Positions 18,165-27,372 of a DNA stretch of 64,000 nucleotides are shown here, in pieces. How positions within the stretch are numbered: position 1 is the first letter of the stretch; each line of letters starts with the position of its first letter. Source of the stretch: Paramagnetospirillum kuznetsovii. Its GTDB lineage: Bacteria > Pseudomonadota > Alphaproteobacteria > Rhodospirillales > Magnetospirillaceae. The stretch spans positions 1 to 64,000 of the forward strand of contig NZ_PGTO01000007.1 in the NCBI RefSeq assembly GCF_003284725.1, written 5' to 3'. The notes under the pieces were generated by a model. That model had not been told where the DNA came from and searched no databases. It saw only the letters and a list, made by a program, of their open reading frames with translations. A program made the position numbers and the translations under genes.

Positions 18165-18995
18165 ATGGCTACTAGATCTGCCGAGGCCGCGCCGCTCCCT
18201 CCGCCCCAGACATTGGATCTGGCGGCTCACTTCATGGAATGCGGCGCGCTCAACACCAATCTCAGCCTCGCCCCGGGCGAACGGCTGATCATCACCGACG
18301 ATCTGCTGGACGGCACCGTCGCCGATTTCGCGGCGGTTTCCATGGCGGCCATCGTCGCCCGCGACGGCCAGGTCGCCCGCGCCGCCATCATTCCGCTGTC
18401 GGTGGCCGCCAGCAAGGTCAAGCCCGGCGATCGCCAGAAATACGAACGCCTGTTCCAGTTGATCGAGGAAACCGCCTTCGACGAATCGGTGCGCGAATCG
18501 GCCGAGGCGCTGATCGCCGCCAATTTCCGCGATTCCCAGATCCGCGAACTGGCGGCCGAACTGGGCGGCACCATCGGTCCCGCCCGTGCGCGCTATCGCA
18601 CCTTTCTCGACGTCATCAAGCTGCTGATCGACAAGAAGATCTCGGAAGGCGGCTTCCTCGACGAATTCCTGGAATTCACCCGCGCCGTGGCGGGAAAGCT
18701 GGATTTCGGCATCTATTCCATGTGCGTGGATCGCATGTTCGTCTCAGAGAACATCCCCATCATGGTCAAGGCCTCGCTGCTGGGCGAGATCATCAAATAC
18801 CCGCCGCTGGTGCGCAAGGAGCTGGTCACCAACCTGCTGTCCTCGCCCAAGGCCCCGCGTGAGCTGGTCACCCATGCCCGCAATCAGTTGGCCGCCGAAA
18901 TGACCCGTGCCCAGATGACCGAGATCGTGCTGTTCACCATGCTGAAACAGTCCTGGCAGTGGCAGAAGCTGGCCCCCGGACGCCCCACCATTTGA
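18165..18995 (+). CDS. Uncharacterised helical protein (276 residues)
   Basis: A soluble protein made almost entirely of predicted helices. Repeating segments such as LLDGTVADFAAVSMAAIVARDG, ALIAANFRDSQIRELAAELGG and LLGEIIKYPPLVRKELVTNLLSSPKAPRELVTHARNQLA suggest a HEAT-like or DUF2336-like alpha solenoid, but I cannot assign it firmly. ATG 18165 was chosen because an upstream extension (from 18099) is poor in coding signal. A palindrome CAAAAGC-GGTT-GCTTTTG (18104-18121) lies about 45 bases upstream and may be regulatory. It probably belongs with the uncharacterised genes at 16691 and 17809. Confidence 0.8.
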   Translation: MATRSAEAAPLPPPQTLDLAAHFMECGALNTNLSLAPGERLIITDDLLDGTVADFAAVSMAAIVARDGQVARAAIIPLSVAASKVKPGDRQKYERLFQLIEETAFDESVRESAEALIAANFRDSQIRELAAELGGTIGPARARYRTFLDVIKLLIDKKISEGGFLDEFLEFTRAVAGKLDFGIYSMCVDRMFVSENIPIMVKASLLGEIIKYPPLVRKELVTNLLSSPKAPRELVTHARNQLAAEMTRAQMTEIVLFTMLKQSWQWQKLAPGRPTI

Positions 18996-19018
18996 TCATC
19001 GATGGATACTGTCTGTTT

Positions 19019-19100
19019 CGTCACCCCCGCGAAAGCGGGTGTCCATGTTCGGCCGATATGTAGCCTGGCAGCGTGGATTCCCGCTTTCGCGGGAATGACG
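19019..19100. repeat. REPIN-type palindromic element, copy 2
   Basis: Two inverted arms, about 19019-19048 and 19074-19100, carry the same REP core as the element at 6280-6388 (CCCGC-GAAA-GCGGG and its complement). The right arm has a perfect ATTCCCGC-TTTC-GCGGGAAT hairpin; the left arm has one stem mismatch. The T/C variants of the two arms are in the opposite order from copy 1, so this copy lies in the reverse orientation. It occupies most of the space between the 276-residue protein gene and the oxidoreductase gene. Confidence 0.85.
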
Positions 19101-19153
19101 ACGGGTATTTGAGGTCTGTTCCCTGTGCCGTGCGCCGCATCCGAGAGAATCCC

Positions 19154-20119
19154 ATGAAAGCCGTTATCTGTCCCGCCTTCGGCCAGCCTTTGGTGGTCGG
19201 AGACTTTCCGGCGCCAGCCCTGACCCCCGGCGGGGTTCGGGTCAAGGTCCATGCCGCCGGGGTCAACTTCGCCGACTCGCTGATCACCGGCGGCAAGTAC
19301 CAGGAAAAGATGGAACCGCCCTTCGTTCCGGGCATGGAACTGTCGGGAACGGTGGTGGAGGTGGCGGGCGGCGTGCGGTCGTGCAAGCCGGGCGACCGGG
19401 TGATGGCGACGGTGACCGGCGGCGCCTTCGCCGAGGAAGCGGTGATGGACTGGACCGATGTCCATGTGCTGCCCGACAGCCTGGACTTCATCACCGCCGC
19501 CGGGTTTCCCGTGGCCTACGGCACCTCCCATCTGGGTCTGCGCAAGGCGGGATTGAAGGCGGGCGAGACGCTGGTGGTGCACGGTGCCGCGGGCGGCGTC
19601 GGCCTGACCGCCGTCGAGGTGGGCAAGGCCTTGGGCGCCACCGTCATCGGCACCGCCGGGGGGGCGGACAAGGTCGCGGTGGCGGTCAAGCACGGCGCCG
19701 ATTTCGGCATCGACTACAAATCCGAGGATATCCGAGAGCGGGTTAAGGCACTGACCGACGGCCGGGGCGCCGACGTCATCTATGATCCGGTGGGCGGCGC
19801 GGTGTTCGACGCCAGTTTGCGCTCCATCGCCGCCGACGGCCGCATCCTGATCATTGGTTTCGCCAGCGGAACGGTTCCGCAGATTCCCGCCAACATCCTG
19901 CTGGTCAAGAATGTGACGGTGATCGGCTATTACTGGGGCGCCTATCGCAAGCTGGCGCCCGGCATGGTCCGCGAGTCCATGGCCGAGGCGCTGGAATGGT
20001 GGGCCGAAGGCAAGCTGCGCCCCCATGTGTCCAAGGTCATGGAGCTGTCCGAGGCGGTCACGGCCATCGAGATGCTCAAGCTCCGCGCCGCCACCGGAAA
20101 GATCGTGCTGACGGTGTGA
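19154..20119 (+). CDS. NADPH:quinone oxidoreductase family protein (MDR superfamily)
   Basis: A 321-residue medium-chain reductase without the catalytic zinc cysteines, as in quinone oxidoreductases (QOR, CryZ-like). The N-terminal GroES-like domain carries HAAGVNFADSLITGGKYQ and PGMELSGTVVEVAGGV. The Rossmann motif is VHGAAGGVGLTAVEVGKALGATVIGTAGG (about 141-169), and the lower NADP site includes YDPVGG. It probably reduces a quinone or enoyl-thioester substrate. ATG 19154 after GAGAG is preferred over the in-frame frame that reads through the REPIN. It converges on the malyl-CoA lyase gene. Confidence 0.92.
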   Translation: MKAVICPAFGQPLVVGDFPAPALTPGGVRVKVHAAGVNFADSLITGGKYQEKMEPPFVPGMELSGTVVEVAGGVRSCKPGDRVMATVTGGAFAEEAVMDWTDVHVLPDSLDFITAAGFPVAYGTSHLGLRKAGLKAGETLVVHGAAGGVGLTAVEVGKALGATVIGTAGGADKVAVAVKHGADFGIDYKSEDIRERVKALTDGRGADVIYDPVGGAVFDASLRSIAADGRILIIGFASGTVPQIPANILLVKNVTVIGYYWGAYRKLAPGMVRESMAEALEWWAEGKLRPHVSKVMELSEAVTAIEMLKLRAATGKIVLTV

Positions 20120-20124
20120 GACGG

Positions 20125-20160
20125 CGCCCGCGCTCCCCTTTGGAACCGGAGCGCGGGCGT
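20125..20160. terminator. Long GC-rich hairpin between convergent genes
   Basis: CGCCCGCGCTCC (20125-20136) and GGAGCGCGGGCG (20148-20159 approximately) form a perfect 12-base-pair stem with an 11-base loop. It lies 6 bases after the oxidoreductase stop and 12 bases after the malyl-CoA lyase stop on the other strand. There is no T-run on either side, so it may act as a barrier or need Rho. Confidence 0.5.
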
Positions 20161-20171
20161 CCCGCCCGCTC

Positions 20172-21221
20172 TTACCAGCCGTAAGCCTTGGCCATGTCCG
20201 GATCCTTGGCGGCGACCGCCTTGGCGAGATCGACGATGACCTTGGCCTGTTTCCAGGTGGCGTCGTCCTGCATCTTGCCGTCGATCATCACGGCGCCGGT
20301 CCCATCGGGCATGGCCTCCAGGATTTTCTTGGCGAACAGCACTTCGTTGATCTCGGGGCTGAACACCTTCTTGGCGATGTCGATCTGCTTGGGGTGCAGG
20401 CTCCAGCCACCGGCGCAGCCCAGCAGGAAGGCGTTGCGGAACTGGGCCTCGCAGGCGGCATCGTCGGAGAAATCGCCGAACGGGCCGTAGAAGGCCTTGA
20501 TTCCGGCCGACTGGCAGGCGTCCACCATCTTGGCCACGGTGTAGTGCCACAGATCCTGCTGGAACAAGGTGCGCCCCGCCTTGCCCTCGGCGGCATCTTC
20601 CAGCACGCCGTAGAAGGGATGGCCGCCGCCGACGCGGGTGGTCTTCATGCCGCGCGAGGCGGCGAGATCGGCCGGACCCAGGCTCATGCCGTGCATGCGC
20701 GGGCTGGCCTGGGCGATGGCGGCGATGTTCTCGACGCCGAGGGCGGTCTCCAGGATGGCGTGGATCAGGATGGGGCGCTTGACGCCGTGCTTGGCTTCCA
20801 ACTGGGCCAGCAACTGGTCCAGGTAATGGATGTCCCACGGGCCTTCCACCTTGGGCAGCATGACCACGTCCACCTTGTTGCCGGCCTCGGCCACGATGGT
20901 GGTGACGTCGTCCAGGAACCACGGCGAGTTCAGGCAATTGACACGGGTCCACAGACCGGTGTTGGGATTGTCCCAGGCCTTGGCCACCTCGACGAAACCG
21001 GCCCGCGCCGCTTCCTTGGCGTCGGCGGGAATGGCGTCCTCCAGATTGCCCAGCAGCACGTCGACGCCACGGCCCATCTCGGCCGCCTTGGCCCGCATCT
21101 TCTCCACATGGGGCGGGAAGAAGTGGATCATGCGCTCCAGGCGCACCGGCAGCTCGCGATAGGGGGAGGGCGCGCCGATGGCGAGCGGCTCGAAGAACTT
21201 CCGGGGCGGCTTGACGGTCAT
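20172..21221 (-). CDS. mcl1: L-malyl-CoA/beta-methylmalyl-CoA lyase
   Basis: A 349-residue HpcH/HpaI (citrate lyase beta-type) enzyme that cleaves malyl-CoA and methylmalyl-CoA to glyoxylate plus acetyl- or propionyl-CoA, as in the ethylmalonyl-CoA pathway of Rhodospirillales. Typical segments are the N-terminal [30 protein letters not shown], the metal-binding [10 protein letters not shown] (Glu and Asp), VMLPKVEG and [25 protein letters not shown] 21221 was chosen over 21260 because [10 protein letters not shown] aligns with the family. No other pathway genes are adjacent. A MarR regulator gene lies just upstream in the same direction and could control it. Confidence 0.92.
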   Translation of the reverse strand: MTVKPPRKFFEPLAIGAPSPYRELPVRLERMIHFFPPHVEKMRAKAAEMGRGVDVLLGNLEDAIPADAKEAARAGFVEVAKAWDNPNTGLWTRVNCLNSPWFLDDVTTIVAEAGNKVDVVMLPKVEGPWDIHYLDQLLAQLEAKHGVKRPILIHAILETALGVENIAAIAQASPRMHGMSLGPADLAASRGMKTTRVGGGHPFYGVLEDAAEGKAGRTLFQQDLWHYTVAKMVDACQSAGIKAFYGPFGDFSDDAACEAQFRNAFLLGCAGGWSLHPKQIDIAKKVFSPEINEVLFAKKILEAMPDGTGAVMIDGKMQDDATWKQAKVIVDLAKAVAAKDPDMAKAYGW

Positions 21222-21299
21222 GGACGCAATCCTCTTGCGGCAATAGTGATCGGGCCGCAATAATGCTGCGTCATTTTGCGCCGCACAAGGGAAAAGGGA

Positions 21300-21716
21300 T
21301 TAGGTCGTCGAGCCGATCTCGCCCGCCTCGGCGGCGGCGGCGACGATGATGTCGCCGAATTCCCGCAGGAAGACCGAGCCCTTGACGGTGCGCTGGATCA
21401 GCACCGAGCGGCGGTCCTGGTCATCCACCTTGCGCTTGACCAGGCCGAATTCGGTCAGGCGGTCCAGGGCGCGGGTGATGGCAGGCTTGGAGATGTTCAA
21501 GGTGGCGGCAAGGCCGCGCACCGTATGGGGCGGCGGCGTCAGATAGACGGTCAGCAGCAAGGCCATCTGTCGGGCCGACAAATCGGGAGCGTCGCGCCGC
21601 ACGCTCTCGGCGATGGCGCCTCGCCACAGATCAAGTGCCTGTACCGCCTTGAGTTGAATGCCCATCATCCGACCAATCGTTGCGACCACGAAATCTTTTA
21701 GCGGACCCCGGCCCAT
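21300..21716 (-). CDS. MarR-family transcriptional regulator
   Basis: A 138-residue winged-helix repressor: the recognition region reads HTVRGLAATLNISKPAITRALDRLTEFGLVKRKVDDQDRRSVLIQRT, with the beta wing DDQDRRS. The ligand is unknown. It lies 78 bases upstream of mcl1 in the same direction and may regulate that gene or itself. The start is uncertain: ATG 21716 is given, but two in-frame ATGs at 21668 and 21665 would remove 16-17 residues, and no clear ribosome binding site settles it. Confidence 0.88.
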   Translation of the reverse strand: MGRGPLKDFVVATIGRMMGIQLKAVQALDLWRGAIAESVRRDAPDLSARQMALLLTVYLTPPPHTVRGLAATLNISKPAITRALDRLTEFGLVKRKVDDQDRRSVLIQRTVKGSVFLREFGDIIVAAAAEAGEIGSTT

Positions 21717-21788
21717 CCGGCAATGGCCGTGATGGGATTTCGGAAAATTGTCATGGGAATTTTGGCGCCCGGCGCTTGAGGGACATCA

Positions 21789-23171
21789 TCAAGCAAAGCG
21801 CTCTTCGATCACCGCGAACAGGGCGCGCAGGCCTTGGGCTTCGCCACCTTCCGGTCGGCCGGGTCGGCCGCTGGGATTCCAGGCCAGCACGTCGAGATGG
21901 GCCCAGGCCAAGGCGGGATCGACGAAATCCTGTAAGAACAGCGCGGCGGTGATGGCTCCGGCATGGGGCGAGTCGTTGGCGTTGTTGATGTCGGCCACCT
22001 TGCTGTCCAGCATGCGGCGATACGGCTTGTAGAGCGGCAACCGCCACAGCGGGTCGGCCTCCGCCTCACCGGCCCGCAAGATGTCGGCGGCCAGCACCTC
22101 GTCGTCGGAGAACAGGGCGGGCAGGTCGGGCCCCAGCGCGCTGCGCGCCGCCCCGGTCAGGGTGGCGATGTCGATCAGCAAGGCGGGCTTGTCACGGCAG
22201 GCCTCGAACAAGGCGTCGCACAGGATCAGGCGACCCTCGGCGTCGGTATTGCCGATTTCCACCGAGGTTCCCTTGCGGGTGGCCAGCACGTCCAGCGGCC
22301 GCATGGCATCGCCCGACACGCAATTCTCCACCGCCGGAATCAGGACGCGCAGCCGCACGGGCAACCTGGCCTCCATGATCATGGAGGCCAGCCCCAGCAC
22401 ATGGGCGGCGCCGCCCATGTCCTTTTTCATCAGCTTCATATTGGAGGACGGCTTGAGGTCCAGGCCGCCGGTGTCGAAACAAACGCCCTTGCCCACCAGG
22501 GTGACCTTGGGCGCCTGTTCCGGCCCCCAGACAAGGTCGATCAGCCGGGGGCGGCGGTGGGCGGCGGCGGCGCGACCCACCGCATGGATGGCGGGGTAGT
22601 TTTCCGCCAGCAGGCCGTCGCCGACGATCACCCGGCAGGTGGCGCCGAATTGGGCGGCCAGCTTCTCGGCGGCGGCGGCCAGTTCGGCGGGGCCCATGTC
22701 CGAGGCGGGGGTGTTGATCAGATCACGCACCAGGGCGATGGCGTCGAAGGCCGCCTTCACCTTTGCGCGCTCGGCGCATTGGGGCCAGGCCAGATCGGGT
22801 AACGGCTTGGGGGATCGGCTTTTGTAACGGTCGAAGGAATATCCGGCCAGGGCCCAGCCCAGGGCGGCGCGATAGGCCAAGTCGGGCGACGGCTCGGGAT
22901 TGATGCGATAACGTCCCGGCGGCAGCTTGGCGGGCAATTGGGCGAAGGCCCAGAAGTCGTCGCCTTCGGGCAGGCCGAACAGAACGCGGCCGAAACGGCT
23001 TTCAGGGCCGGGGCATAGGCAGACCGCGCCCGGCTCGGCGGTAAATCCCAGGGATCGAATCCAGACCCGCTCCGACTCCGCCTGTCCGGCCAGCCAGTCC
23101 GCCAGTTCGGATTTGCGCAAGGTCACGATCTCGACGGTGTCGGTCTCAGCCTCGATCAGATGGTCCGGCAC
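21789..23171 (-). CDS. M17 leucyl aminopeptidase family protein
   Basis: A 460-residue cytosolic metallo-aminopeptidase that removes N-terminal residues from peptides. The catalytic domain has VGKGVCFDTGGLDLKPSSNMKLMKKDMGGAA (metal-binding Lys and Asp) and the family signature NTDAEGRLILCDAL, with the second-metal Asp and Glu. The N-terminal domain is shorter and more divergent than in PepA, as in PepB-like alphaproteobacterial forms. The start is GTG at 23171, placed right after GGAGGATTTTGC; the ATG at 23198 lies upstream of this site and is rejected. It is divergent from the GST gene. Confidence 0.92.
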   Translation of the reverse strand: MPDHLIEAETDTVEIVTLRKSELADWLAGQAESERVWIRSLGFTAEPGAVCLCPGPESRFGRVLFGLPEGDDFWAFAQLPAKLPPGRYRINPEPSPDLAYRAALGWALAGYSFDRYKSRSPKPLPDLAWPQCAERAKVKAAFDAIALVRDLINTPASDMGPAELAAAAEKLAAQFGATCRVIVGDGLLAENYPAIHAVGRAAAAHRRPRLIDLVWGPEQAPKVTLVGKGVCFDTGGLDLKPSSNMKLMKKDMGGAAHVLGLASMIMEARLPVRLRVLIPAVENCVSGDAMRPLDVLATRKGTSVEIGNTDAEGRLILCDALFEACRDKPALLIDIATLTGAARSALGPDLPALFSDDEVLAADILRAGEAEADPLWRLPLYKPYRRMLDSKVADINNANDSPHAGAITAALFLQDFVDPALAWAHLDVLAWNPSGRPGRPEGGEAQGLRALFAVIEERFA

Positions 23172-23242
23172 GCAAAATCCTCCTGTTCTTTCGCCCATTC
23201 CTTAGACAGTATTTTGTCCGGATCATCATCGGAGAGTCCAGC

Positions 23243-23860
23243 ATGACACTATCGCTCGTCATCGGCACCAAACGCTATTCGTCATGGTCCTTGCGGCCCT
23301 GGCTGGCATTGAAGGCCGCCGGTCTGGCCTTCGACGAGGTGGAGATCACGCTGCGTCAGCCCGATACCAAGGTGGAAATCCAGAAATACTCACCCTCGGG
23401 CAAAGTGCCGCTGCTGTTCGATGATGGCTTCAAGGTCTGGGATTCGTTGTCCATCTGCGAATATCTGGCGGAACGCTTTCCCGCCGCCAGGCTGTGGCCG
23501 GACCATGTCCAGGCCCGCGCCGTCGCCCGCTCGGTGTCCGCCGAGATGCATTCCGGCTTCATGCCGCTGCGCCGCGACTGCCCCATGGATGTGCTGACGG
23601 ACGCCCCCATGGCGGAGATCAACGACGAGGTGAGGGCGGATGTGGCCCGCATCGATGCGCTGTGGCGCGATTGCCGCGACCGTTTCGGGGGCGGCGGCGA
23701 CTTCCTGTTCGGCCGCTTCTCCATCGCCGACGCCATGTTCGCTCCGGTGGTCACCCGGATGCGGACCTATCATCTGCCGGTGGGCGAGGTGTCCCAGGCC
23801 TATTGCGAGTCCGTCATGGCCATGGCGGCGATGAAGGAATGGGTGGCGGCGGCGCGGTGA
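23243..23860 (+). CDS. Glutathione S-transferase family protein
   Basis: A 205-residue GST: N-terminal thioredoxin-like domain with TKRYSSWSLRPWLALKAAGLAFDEVEI, the cis-Pro region GKVPLL and the glutathione-binding DSLSICEYLAERFP, then an all-helical C-terminal domain with FSIADAMFAPVVTRM. The SSWS near residues 13-16 is the probable catalytic serine motif. The electrophile substrate is unknown. It converges on the HepT gene with a 6-base gap. Confidence 0.92.
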   Translation: MTLSLVIGTKRYSSWSLRPWLALKAAGLAFDEVEITLRQPDTKVEIQKYSPSGKVPLLFDDGFKVWDSLSICEYLAERFPAARLWPDHVQARAVARSVSAEMHSGFMPLRRDCPMDVLTDAPMAEINDEVRADVARIDALWRDCRDRFGGGGDFLFGRFSIADAMFAPVVTRMRTYHLPVGEVSQAYCESVMAMAAMKEWVAAAR

Positions 23861-23866
23861 TGTCGC

Positions 23867-24235
23867 TCAATCTTCGGGTAATGCCTTCAGGCGGGCGATT
23901 TCCGCCATGGCGGCGTGATAGAGCTGGGGGATATCGTTGACGATGCCATCCCAGATATCGGCGTCGTGAATTTGGTCGTACTGATGCCGGAGTGGATTGC
24001 CGATGCCGCGCGCGCCTTTCCAATTCACCTCGGGGTAAAGGGCATCAAGGGAGTGGCCGAGCTTGGTGGCCGCTTCGCTGATGCGCTGTAGGCATCGCTC
24101 GACGGCATCCTTGGTTTTTTGATCGGCCGCATAGGCGGCGAAATCCATATCGCCGATATAGCGCTGGATACGCTCGCAGTTATCCGCCACCTCGCCCAGG
24201 CGGTCGAGAGGACGGCTAGAAGGCATGGACTCCAT
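23867..24235 (-). CDS. hepT: HepT-like (DUF86) ribonuclease toxin
   Basis: A 122-residue HEPN-family protein. The RNase motif R-x6-H is present as RHQYDQIH (83-90) inside the family stretch GNPLRHQYDQI. HepT cleaves RNA (tRNA ends in studied cases) and is silenced by its MntA partner, which adds AMP groups to a tyrosine near the active site; Tyr86 is the candidate. ATG 24235 is given; ATG 24226 is close and also has a ribosome binding site. It overlaps the upstream mntA by about 20 bases, so the two are translated together. Confidence 0.85.
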   Translation of the reverse strand: MESMPSSRPLDRLGEVADNCERIQRYIGDMDFAAYAADQKTKDAVERCLQRISEAATKLGHSLDALYPEVNWKGARGIGNPLRHQYDQIHDADIWDGIVNDIPQLYHAAMAEIARLKALPED

Positions 24236-24512
24236 CCCTGGCGGCTTCCTCGGCGATACCGGGGCGCAGTCTGTCCCTGCGGGCAAGATCGACCGAGCGG
24301 CCGATCCACTCTTCCAGGGATTGTTGGATACCGCCAATGGCGAAGATGCCGCGCACGATGGCGGGATCGACTTCGATCATGATGTCGATGTCGCTGTCCG
24401 GCCTTTCGTCGCCGCGCGCCACCGATCCGAAAATCGCGGCATGAACCACTCCCATCCTGACAAGATCATCTCGCCGGGCACGAAGAATCCGAGTGACATC
24501 GTCGCGGATCAT
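24216..24512 (-). CDS. mntA: MntA-like minimal nucleotidyltransferase antitoxin
   Basis: A 98-residue protein with the nucleotidyltransferase motif FGSVARGDERPDSDIDIMIE: Gly29-Ser30 and the catalytic pair Asp41/Asp43. In the MntA-HepT system this protein transfers AMP from ATP to the HEPN toxin and neutralises it. AAGG precedes the ATG. It lies upstream of and overlaps hepT, the standard order. The pair sits between GST and recR, a position suggesting recent acquisition. Confidence 0.88.
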   Translation of the reverse strand: MIRDDVTRILRARRDDLVRMGVVHAAIFGSVARGDERPDSDIDIMIEVDPAIVRGIFAIGGIQQSLEEWIGRSVDLARRDRLRPGIAEEAARDGVHAF

Positions 24513-24572
24513 GCTGAAAGCCTTGTTCTGCCACTCATACGATGCGGCGTCTCGGTTCGAGCCGTCAAGCTT

Positions 24573-25166
24573 TCAAAACCGCCGCCGCGCCCTGAAGGCC
24601 GCGGTGATGGTGCCGTCGTCCAGGTGGTCCAGCTCGCCGCCCACCGGCACCCCATGGGCGAGGCCGGTGACCGAGACGTCGCAGTCGGCGAGGCGGTCGG
24701 CGATGTAATGGGCGGTGGTCTGGCCCTCCACCGTGGCGGGGGTGGCCAGGATGACCTCCTTGACCAGGGGATCGCGGGCGCGGGCCACCAGGGACGCGAT
24801 GCCGAGATCCTCGGGCGCCACGCCGTCCAGTGCCGACAGCAGCCCGCCGAGGACGGCGTAGCGGCCCTTGAAGCTGCCGGTGCGTTCCATGGCCCACAGT
24901 CCGGCCACATCCTCGACAACGCAGAGCTGGCTGGCGTCGCGGCGGTGGTCGGCGCAGATGGCGCAAGGCTCGATGGTGTCGAAATTGCCGCAAACGGCGC
25001 AAGTCTTGACCTTGGCGGCCGCCTCGGCCATGGCGGCGGCCAGTGGGATCAGCAGGGCTTCGCGCTTTTCCACCAGACGCAGGGCGGCACGCCGCGCCGA
25101 GCGCGGTCCCAGGCCCGGCAACCGCGAAAGAAGTTGAATGAGGCGCTCGATTTCGGGTCCGACCAT
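24573..25166 (-). CDS. recR: Recombination mediator protein RecR
   Basis: A 197-residue DNA repair protein that loads RecA at gaps with RecF/RecO. In order: the helix-hairpin-helix [24 protein letters not shown], the zinc finger [18 protein letters not shown] (four Cys), a Toprim domain with [12 protein letters not shown], and the Walker-like C-terminus [16 protein letters not shown] with [18 protein letters not shown]. It is the last gene of the dnaX-ybaB-recR cluster, with a 69-base gap after ybaB. Confidence 0.95.
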   Translation of the reverse strand: MVGPEIERLIQLLSRLPGLGPRSARRAALRLVEKREALLIPLAAAMAEAAAKVKTCAVCGNFDTIEPCAICADHRRDASQLCVVEDVAGLWAMERTGSFKGRYAVLGGLLSALDGVAPEDLGIASLVARARDPLVKEVILATPATVEGQTTAHYIADRLADCDVSVTGLAHGVPVGGELDHLDDGTITAAFRARRRF

Positions 25167-25235
25167 TTCGATTCCGCAAGAAAAACACCGATATGGGCAG
25201 GAATCCGTTCGCTCTCTAAAGCATAGAGCCTTGAT

Positions 25236-25559
25236 TCAGAACGGTAATTTAAAGCCTTCCGGCAGGCTGAGGCCGCCCGTCAGGTTGGCCATCTCCTCGG
25301 CCATCAGGGTCTCCGCCTTGCCCTTGGCGTCGTTGAAGGCGGCCAGCAGCAGGTCTTCCAGCACTTCCACGTCGTTGGGATCGACCAGCGATTTGTCGAT
25401 CTTGACCTTCTTCATCTCGAACTTGCCGTTCAGGGTGACTTGCAGCATTCCGGCTCCGGCCGAGCCGGTCACCTCGATTTCCTGCATCTTGGCCTGCATC
25501 TCGGCCATCTTGGCCTGCATCTGCGACGCCTGCTTCATGAGGTTGCCAAGGTTCTTCAT
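25236..25559 (-). CDS. ybaB: YbaB/EbfC family nucleoid-associated protein
   Basis: A 107-residue DNA-binding protein that acts as a dimer. The N-terminal helix [45 protein letters not shown] and the [18 protein letters not shown] helix are typical. Its start overlaps the dnaX stop as ATGA (25556-25559), so it is translationally coupled to dnaX. It is thought to help nucleoid organisation or RecR-linked repair. Confidence 0.95.
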   Translation of the reverse strand: MKNLGNLMKQASQMQAKMAEMQAKMQEIEVTGSAGAGMLQVTLNGKFEMKKVKIDKSLVDPNDVEVLEDLLLAAFNDAKGKAETLMAEEMANLTGGLSLPEGFKLPF

Positions 25560-27340
25560 AGGTCTTCTTCTCCTGGAAACATCTCCGGATCCGCCATGGG
25601 ATCGGGGTCGTCGGTCATGATATCGGGCGAGGGCTCGGGTTCGGCCTCGAGCTGGTGGACTTTTTCGATGGTGGCGCCGGGGAAGGCGGCCAGCACCGCC
25701 TTGACCAGCGGATGGTCGGCGGCGTCCTGGCGGCGGCGCATCTCGGCGCCCGCCTCCTGCTCGGCCAGGGTCGGCTGGGCGGGATCGGAGGAATTGACCG
25801 AGACGGTCCAGCGCCGCCCGGTCCATTCCGACAGCAGGCGCGCCACCTTGGGGGCGAGATCGGAGGCGGCGGCGCCGTGCTGTCGCCATTCGAGGCGGCC
25901 AGGTTCGAACGAGACCAGATTGACCTGATTGCGCAATTGCACGGCGATGACGCCTTCGCGCTTTTCGGCGAAGAGGGCGACCACCTCGGCGAAACCGGCG
26001 GGCATGGCAGGCAACTGGCTCGGCGCCGCCAGGGGTGCGGGCTGCATCTTCAACGCGGTGGCGCCGCCGTTTCCATTGCCGCCCAGATGTTGGCCCGAGA
26101 CGGCATCGGCGGGGGCTCCCACAAAGCCGCCACCGCCACCGCCAGGGCCGCGCGGAGCAGGCGGCGGCTGGGGATTGGCGCGGATCTGCTCGACCAGTTC
26201 CGCCGGGGTCGGCAGTTCGGCGGCATAGGCCAGCCGCACGATGGCCATTTCGGCGGCTTGCAGCGCGTTATGGGCGGAGCGGGTCTCGGCCAGGCCCTTC
26301 AGCAGCATTTGCCAGGCACGGGTCAGGGCGGCCAGAGACAAGGCATCGGCCATCTGGCGGCCCTTGACCCGCTCGGTTTCCGAGGCGGTGGCGGCCTCGG
26401 CGGCTTCCGGCGTGACCTTCAGGCGGGTCAGCCAGTGCACCAGTTCCAGCATGTCTTGCAGCACCACCGCCGGATCGGCACCGGCGGCGTATTGGTCGGT
26501 GATCTGGTCCAAGGCGGTGCCCACGTCACCCTTCATCACCGCGTCCAGCAGGTCGAAGACGCGGGCGCGGTCGGCCAGCCCCAGCATGTCGCGCACCTGG
26601 GATTCGGCGACCAGACCGGCGCCGTGGCTGATGGCCTGGTCCAGCAGCGACAACCCATCGCGCACCGAGCCATCGGCGGCCCGGGCGATCAGCTTGAGGG
26701 CGGCGGGCTCAATCTCGGCGCTTTCCTTGACGGCGATACCGGCGAAATGGGCGGACAGCACCTCCATCTCGACCCGGCGCAGGTCGAAACGCTGGCAGCG
26801 CGACAGCACGGTGACCGGGATCTTGCGGATCTCGGTGGTGGCGAAGACGAATTTCACATGCTCGGGCGGCTCTTCCAGGGTCTTCAACAGGGCATTGAAG
26901 GCTGCCGTGGACAGCATGTGCACTTCGTCGATGATGTAAATCTTGTAACGGGCCGAGGTGGGGCGATAGCGAACGCTGTCGATCAGCTCGCGGATGCCGT
27001 CGACGCCGGTGCGGCTGGCGGCGTCCATCTCCATCACATCGACGTGGCGGTCCTCGGCGATGGCGCGGCAATGTTCGCAGACACCGCAAGGTTCGATGGT
27101 GGGGCCGCCCTTGCCATCCATACCAACGCAATTCAAGGCGCGGGCGATGATGCGGGCCGTGGTGGTCTTGCCGACGCCGCGCACGCCGGTCAGCACGAAG
27201 GCGTGGGCGAGGCGGCCCGACTGGATGGCGTTGGACAGGGTGCGCACCATGGCTTCCTGCCCGATCAGGCCGGCGAAGTCGGTGGGCCGGTATTTGCGGG
27301 CCAGCACGCGGTAGGGGGCAGGGGCGGGGCTGTCGGTCAT
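25556..27340 (-). CDS. dnaX: DNA polymerase III subunit gamma/tau
   Basis: The 594-residue clamp-loader ATPase. Walker A is [10 protein letters not shown], the zinc module contains CVGMDGKGG...CGVCEHC, the Walker B/DExH box is [10 protein letters not shown], and the sensor-1 and SRC motif read [27 protein letters not shown]. The C-terminal tau part (from about 370) carries a Gly/Pro-rich linker and an alpha-binding region. No obvious slippery A-run for a gamma frameshift is visible. ATG 27340 ([19 protein letters not shown]) fits the family start; ATG 27370, 3 bases after the previous gene, is an alternative. Confidence 0.95.
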   Translation of the reverse strand: MTDSPAPAPYRVLARKYRPTDFAGLIGQEAMVRTLSNAIQSGRLAHAFVLTGVRGVGKTTTARIIARALNCVGMDGKGGPTIEPCGVCEHCRAIAEDRHVDVMEMDAASRTGVDGIRELIDSVRYRPTSARYKIYIIDEVHMLSTAAFNALLKTLEEPPEHVKFVFATTEIRKIPVTVLSRCQRFDLRRVEMEVLSAHFAGIAVKESAEIEPAALKLIARAADGSVRDGLSLLDQAISHGAGLVAESQVRDMLGLADRARVFDLLDAVMKGDVGTALDQITDQYAAGADPAVVLQDMLELVHWLTRLKVTPEAAEAATASETERVKGRQMADALSLAALTRAWQMLLKGLAETRSAHNALQAAEMAIVRLAYAAELPTPAELVEQIRANPQPPPAPRGPGGGGGGFVGAPADAVSGQHLGGNGNGGATALKMQPAPLAAPSQLPAMPAGFAEVVALFAEKREGVIAVQLRNQVNLVSFEPGRLEWRQHGAAASDLAPKVARLLSEWTGRRWTVSVNSSDPAQPTLAEQEAGAEMRRRQDAADHPLVKAVLAAFPGATIEKVHQLEAEPEPSPDIMTDDPDPMADPEMFPGEEDL

Positions 27341-27372
27341 GGCGGCAGAATATAACGCGGCGTTCGCCATGG

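Noticed and set aside
17649-18230. 193-codon frame overlapping two uncharacterised genes
   Set aside because: It overlaps confident genes at both ends; the 78-residue frame at 17809-18045 has better codon statistics.
25655-27355. 566-codon open frame opposite dnaX
   Set aside because: Low-complexity Gly/Gln/His-rich antisense translation with no recognisable domain.
27341-27372. Signal recognition particle RNA near dnaX
   Set aside because: The gap is only 32 bases and shows no ffs-like tetraloop sequence.
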